From contig JAYWHT010000013.1 in the NCBI GenBank assembly GCA_043777595.1, positions 1 through 64,000 of the forward strand: a DNA stretch of 64,000 nt, read 5' to 3'. Below, one piece after another: positions 63,258 through 64,000 of the stretch; the stretch's first letter is position 1; each line of letters opens with the position of its first letter. The position numbers and the translations under genes were made by a program. The notes beneath the pieces were generated by a model. It did not search any database, had not been told where the DNA came from, and saw only the letters and a program-made list of their open reading frames with translations. Source of the DNA: JAYVJH01 sp043777595. Lineage in GTDB: Bacteria > Bacteroidota > Bacteroidia > Cytophagales > Spirosomataceae.

Positions 63258-64000
63258 ATGATAGAATTACCAGTAGTCGCCTCTGAAAGGCGAAAAAAAC
63301 CCGATTGGCTGAGAGTAAAGCTACCCACCGGCCCCGAATACCGCAAAGTCAGAACAATAGTCAATACTAACAAACTACATACCATCTGTGAAAGTGGCAA
63401 CTGCCCAAACATGGGCGAATGTTGGGGCGAAGGTACGGCTACTTTTATGATTTTGGGCAATATTTGTACCCGTAGCTGTTCGTTTTGTGCAGTGGCCACC
63501 GGCCGCCCAACCGAATACGACATTGACGAGCCTCGCCGTGTGGCCGAGGCTATACAGTTGATGAGTGTAAAGCACGCCGTCATTACGTCCGTAAATAGAG
63601 ACGAACTCAAAGACAAAGGCGCAGAAGTTTGGCACCAGACAGTTATCCAGACCAAAGTACTTAGCCCAAACACTACCATTGAGACACTCATACCCGACAC
63701 CAAAAGCAACTGGGAAGCACTCGAACGTATGATTTCGGCAGGGCAAGAAGTAGTATCGCACAACATGGAAACCGTTGAGCGGCTCTACCGAGGTGTGCGA
63801 CCGCAGGCTCGCTACGAGCGTAGTTTGGAGCAAATCAGACGGACAAAAGACTATGGCAAACGTACAAAATCGGGTATTATGCTTGGCCTCGGCGAAACCC
63901 AAGACGAAGTACACAAAGCCATCGACGACCTTGTAGCCAATGGCCTTGACATACTTACACTCGGCCAATACCTACAACCAACCAAAATGCACCATGAAGT
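63258..64000 (+). CDS. lipA: lipoyl synthase, partial (runs off the window)
   Basis: 247 complete codons from the ATG at 63258 (MIELPVVASERRKK); the 3' end lies beyond the window. Radical SAM enzyme adding sulfurs to octanoyl chains. The auxiliary cluster cysteines C44-x4-C49-x5-C55 (CESGNCPNMGEC) and the SAM cluster C70-x3-C74-x2-C77 (CTRSCSFC) are intact. The typical LGLGETQDEV and ILTLGQYLQPTKMHH segments follow. No defects in the visible part. Confidence 0.96.
   Translation, partial: MIELPVVASERRKKPDWLRVKLPTGPEYRKVRTIVNTNKLHTICESGNCPNMGECWGEGTATFMILGNICTRSCSFCAVATGRPTEYDIDEPRRVAEAIQLMSVKHAVITSVNRDELKDKGAEVWHQTVIQTKVLSPNTTIETLIPDTKSNWEALERMISAGQEVVSHNMETVERLYRGVRPQARYERSLEQIRRTKDYGKRTKSGIMLGLGETQDEVHKAIDDLVANGLDILTLGQYLQPTKMHHE

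Noticed and set aside
1..64000. tRNA, rRNA and CRISPR signals
   Set aside because: Looked for tRNA T-loop-like strings, rRNA-like conserved blocks and spaced direct repeats; none was convincing by eye.

Overview
The window looks like a chromosome segment from a member of the Bacteroidota, probably a gliding Cytophagales-type bacterium. The evidence is a gldH gliding lipoprotein gene, a broken type IX secretion C-terminal domain, several families typical of the phylum (DUF4199, DUF4293, DUF2480, DUF6169, the short LeuA), an AtpB with a long exported N-terminus, and promoters of the Bacteroidota form TTTG-N19/21-TAnnTTTG. The genus cannot be fixed from sequence reading alone. No tRNA, rRNA or CRISPR array was seen.

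Layout. 0-3.2 kb: iron-sulfur assembly (sufE, a SufT/MIP18-type gene), a bacilliredoxin and leuA. 3.2-8.1 kb: a secreted M1 peptidase and an unusual Hsp70-like protein. 8.3-9.4 kb: an Rpn-type nuclease/transposase gene between perfect 29-bp inverted repeats. 9.5-14 kb: recQ, DUF4293, an acyltransferase and an alpha/beta hydrolase. 14.2-16 kb: DUF4199 and a fatty acid desaturase. 16.1-19.6 kb: a small DUF6169 pair, a membrane-anchored AraC regulator, and a DoxX-plus-exported-protein operon with a candidate operator. 19.7-21.2 kb: a graveyard of gene fragments and repeats. 21.2-27.3 kb: pcrA/uvrD, a two-gene AAA ATPase plus PD-(D/E)XK-like module, cca and an XRE regulator. 27.4-30.3 kb: an AT-rich run of small, mostly exported proteins.

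30.6-44 kb: a PQQ dehydrogenase with a c-type heme, then the gldH-LON-trpD2-TVP38 operon, a flippase, cysM, gltA, an exported amidohydrolase and an amino acid permease. 44.6-52.4 kb: gamma carbonic anhydrase, a partial ATP synthase operon (atpI-like, B, E, F, H) headed by superoxide dismutase, a nitrilase, nuoC and small DUF genes. 52.6-59.4 kb: a vanadium haloperoxidase-like lipoprotein, pgk, a cell-wall amidase, a GH43 protein and hisA. 59.5-61.2 kb: a decayed IS5-type transposase and other debris. 61.2-64 kb: pth, osmC, an exported protein and the start of lipA.

Most genes are housekeeping. The least explained parts are: (1) the ATPase/nuclease-like pair at 23.6-25.4 kb, whose ATPase has a predicted membrane segment, a plausible uncharacterised defence-type module; (2) a 101-bp insertion sequence flanked by TA, present three times, two with readable pre-insertion states; (3) a 101-bp MITE with 18-bp terminal inverted repeats and a 10-bp target duplication; (4) the Rpn gene within inverted repeats. 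Functions come from motif recognition, not database searches.
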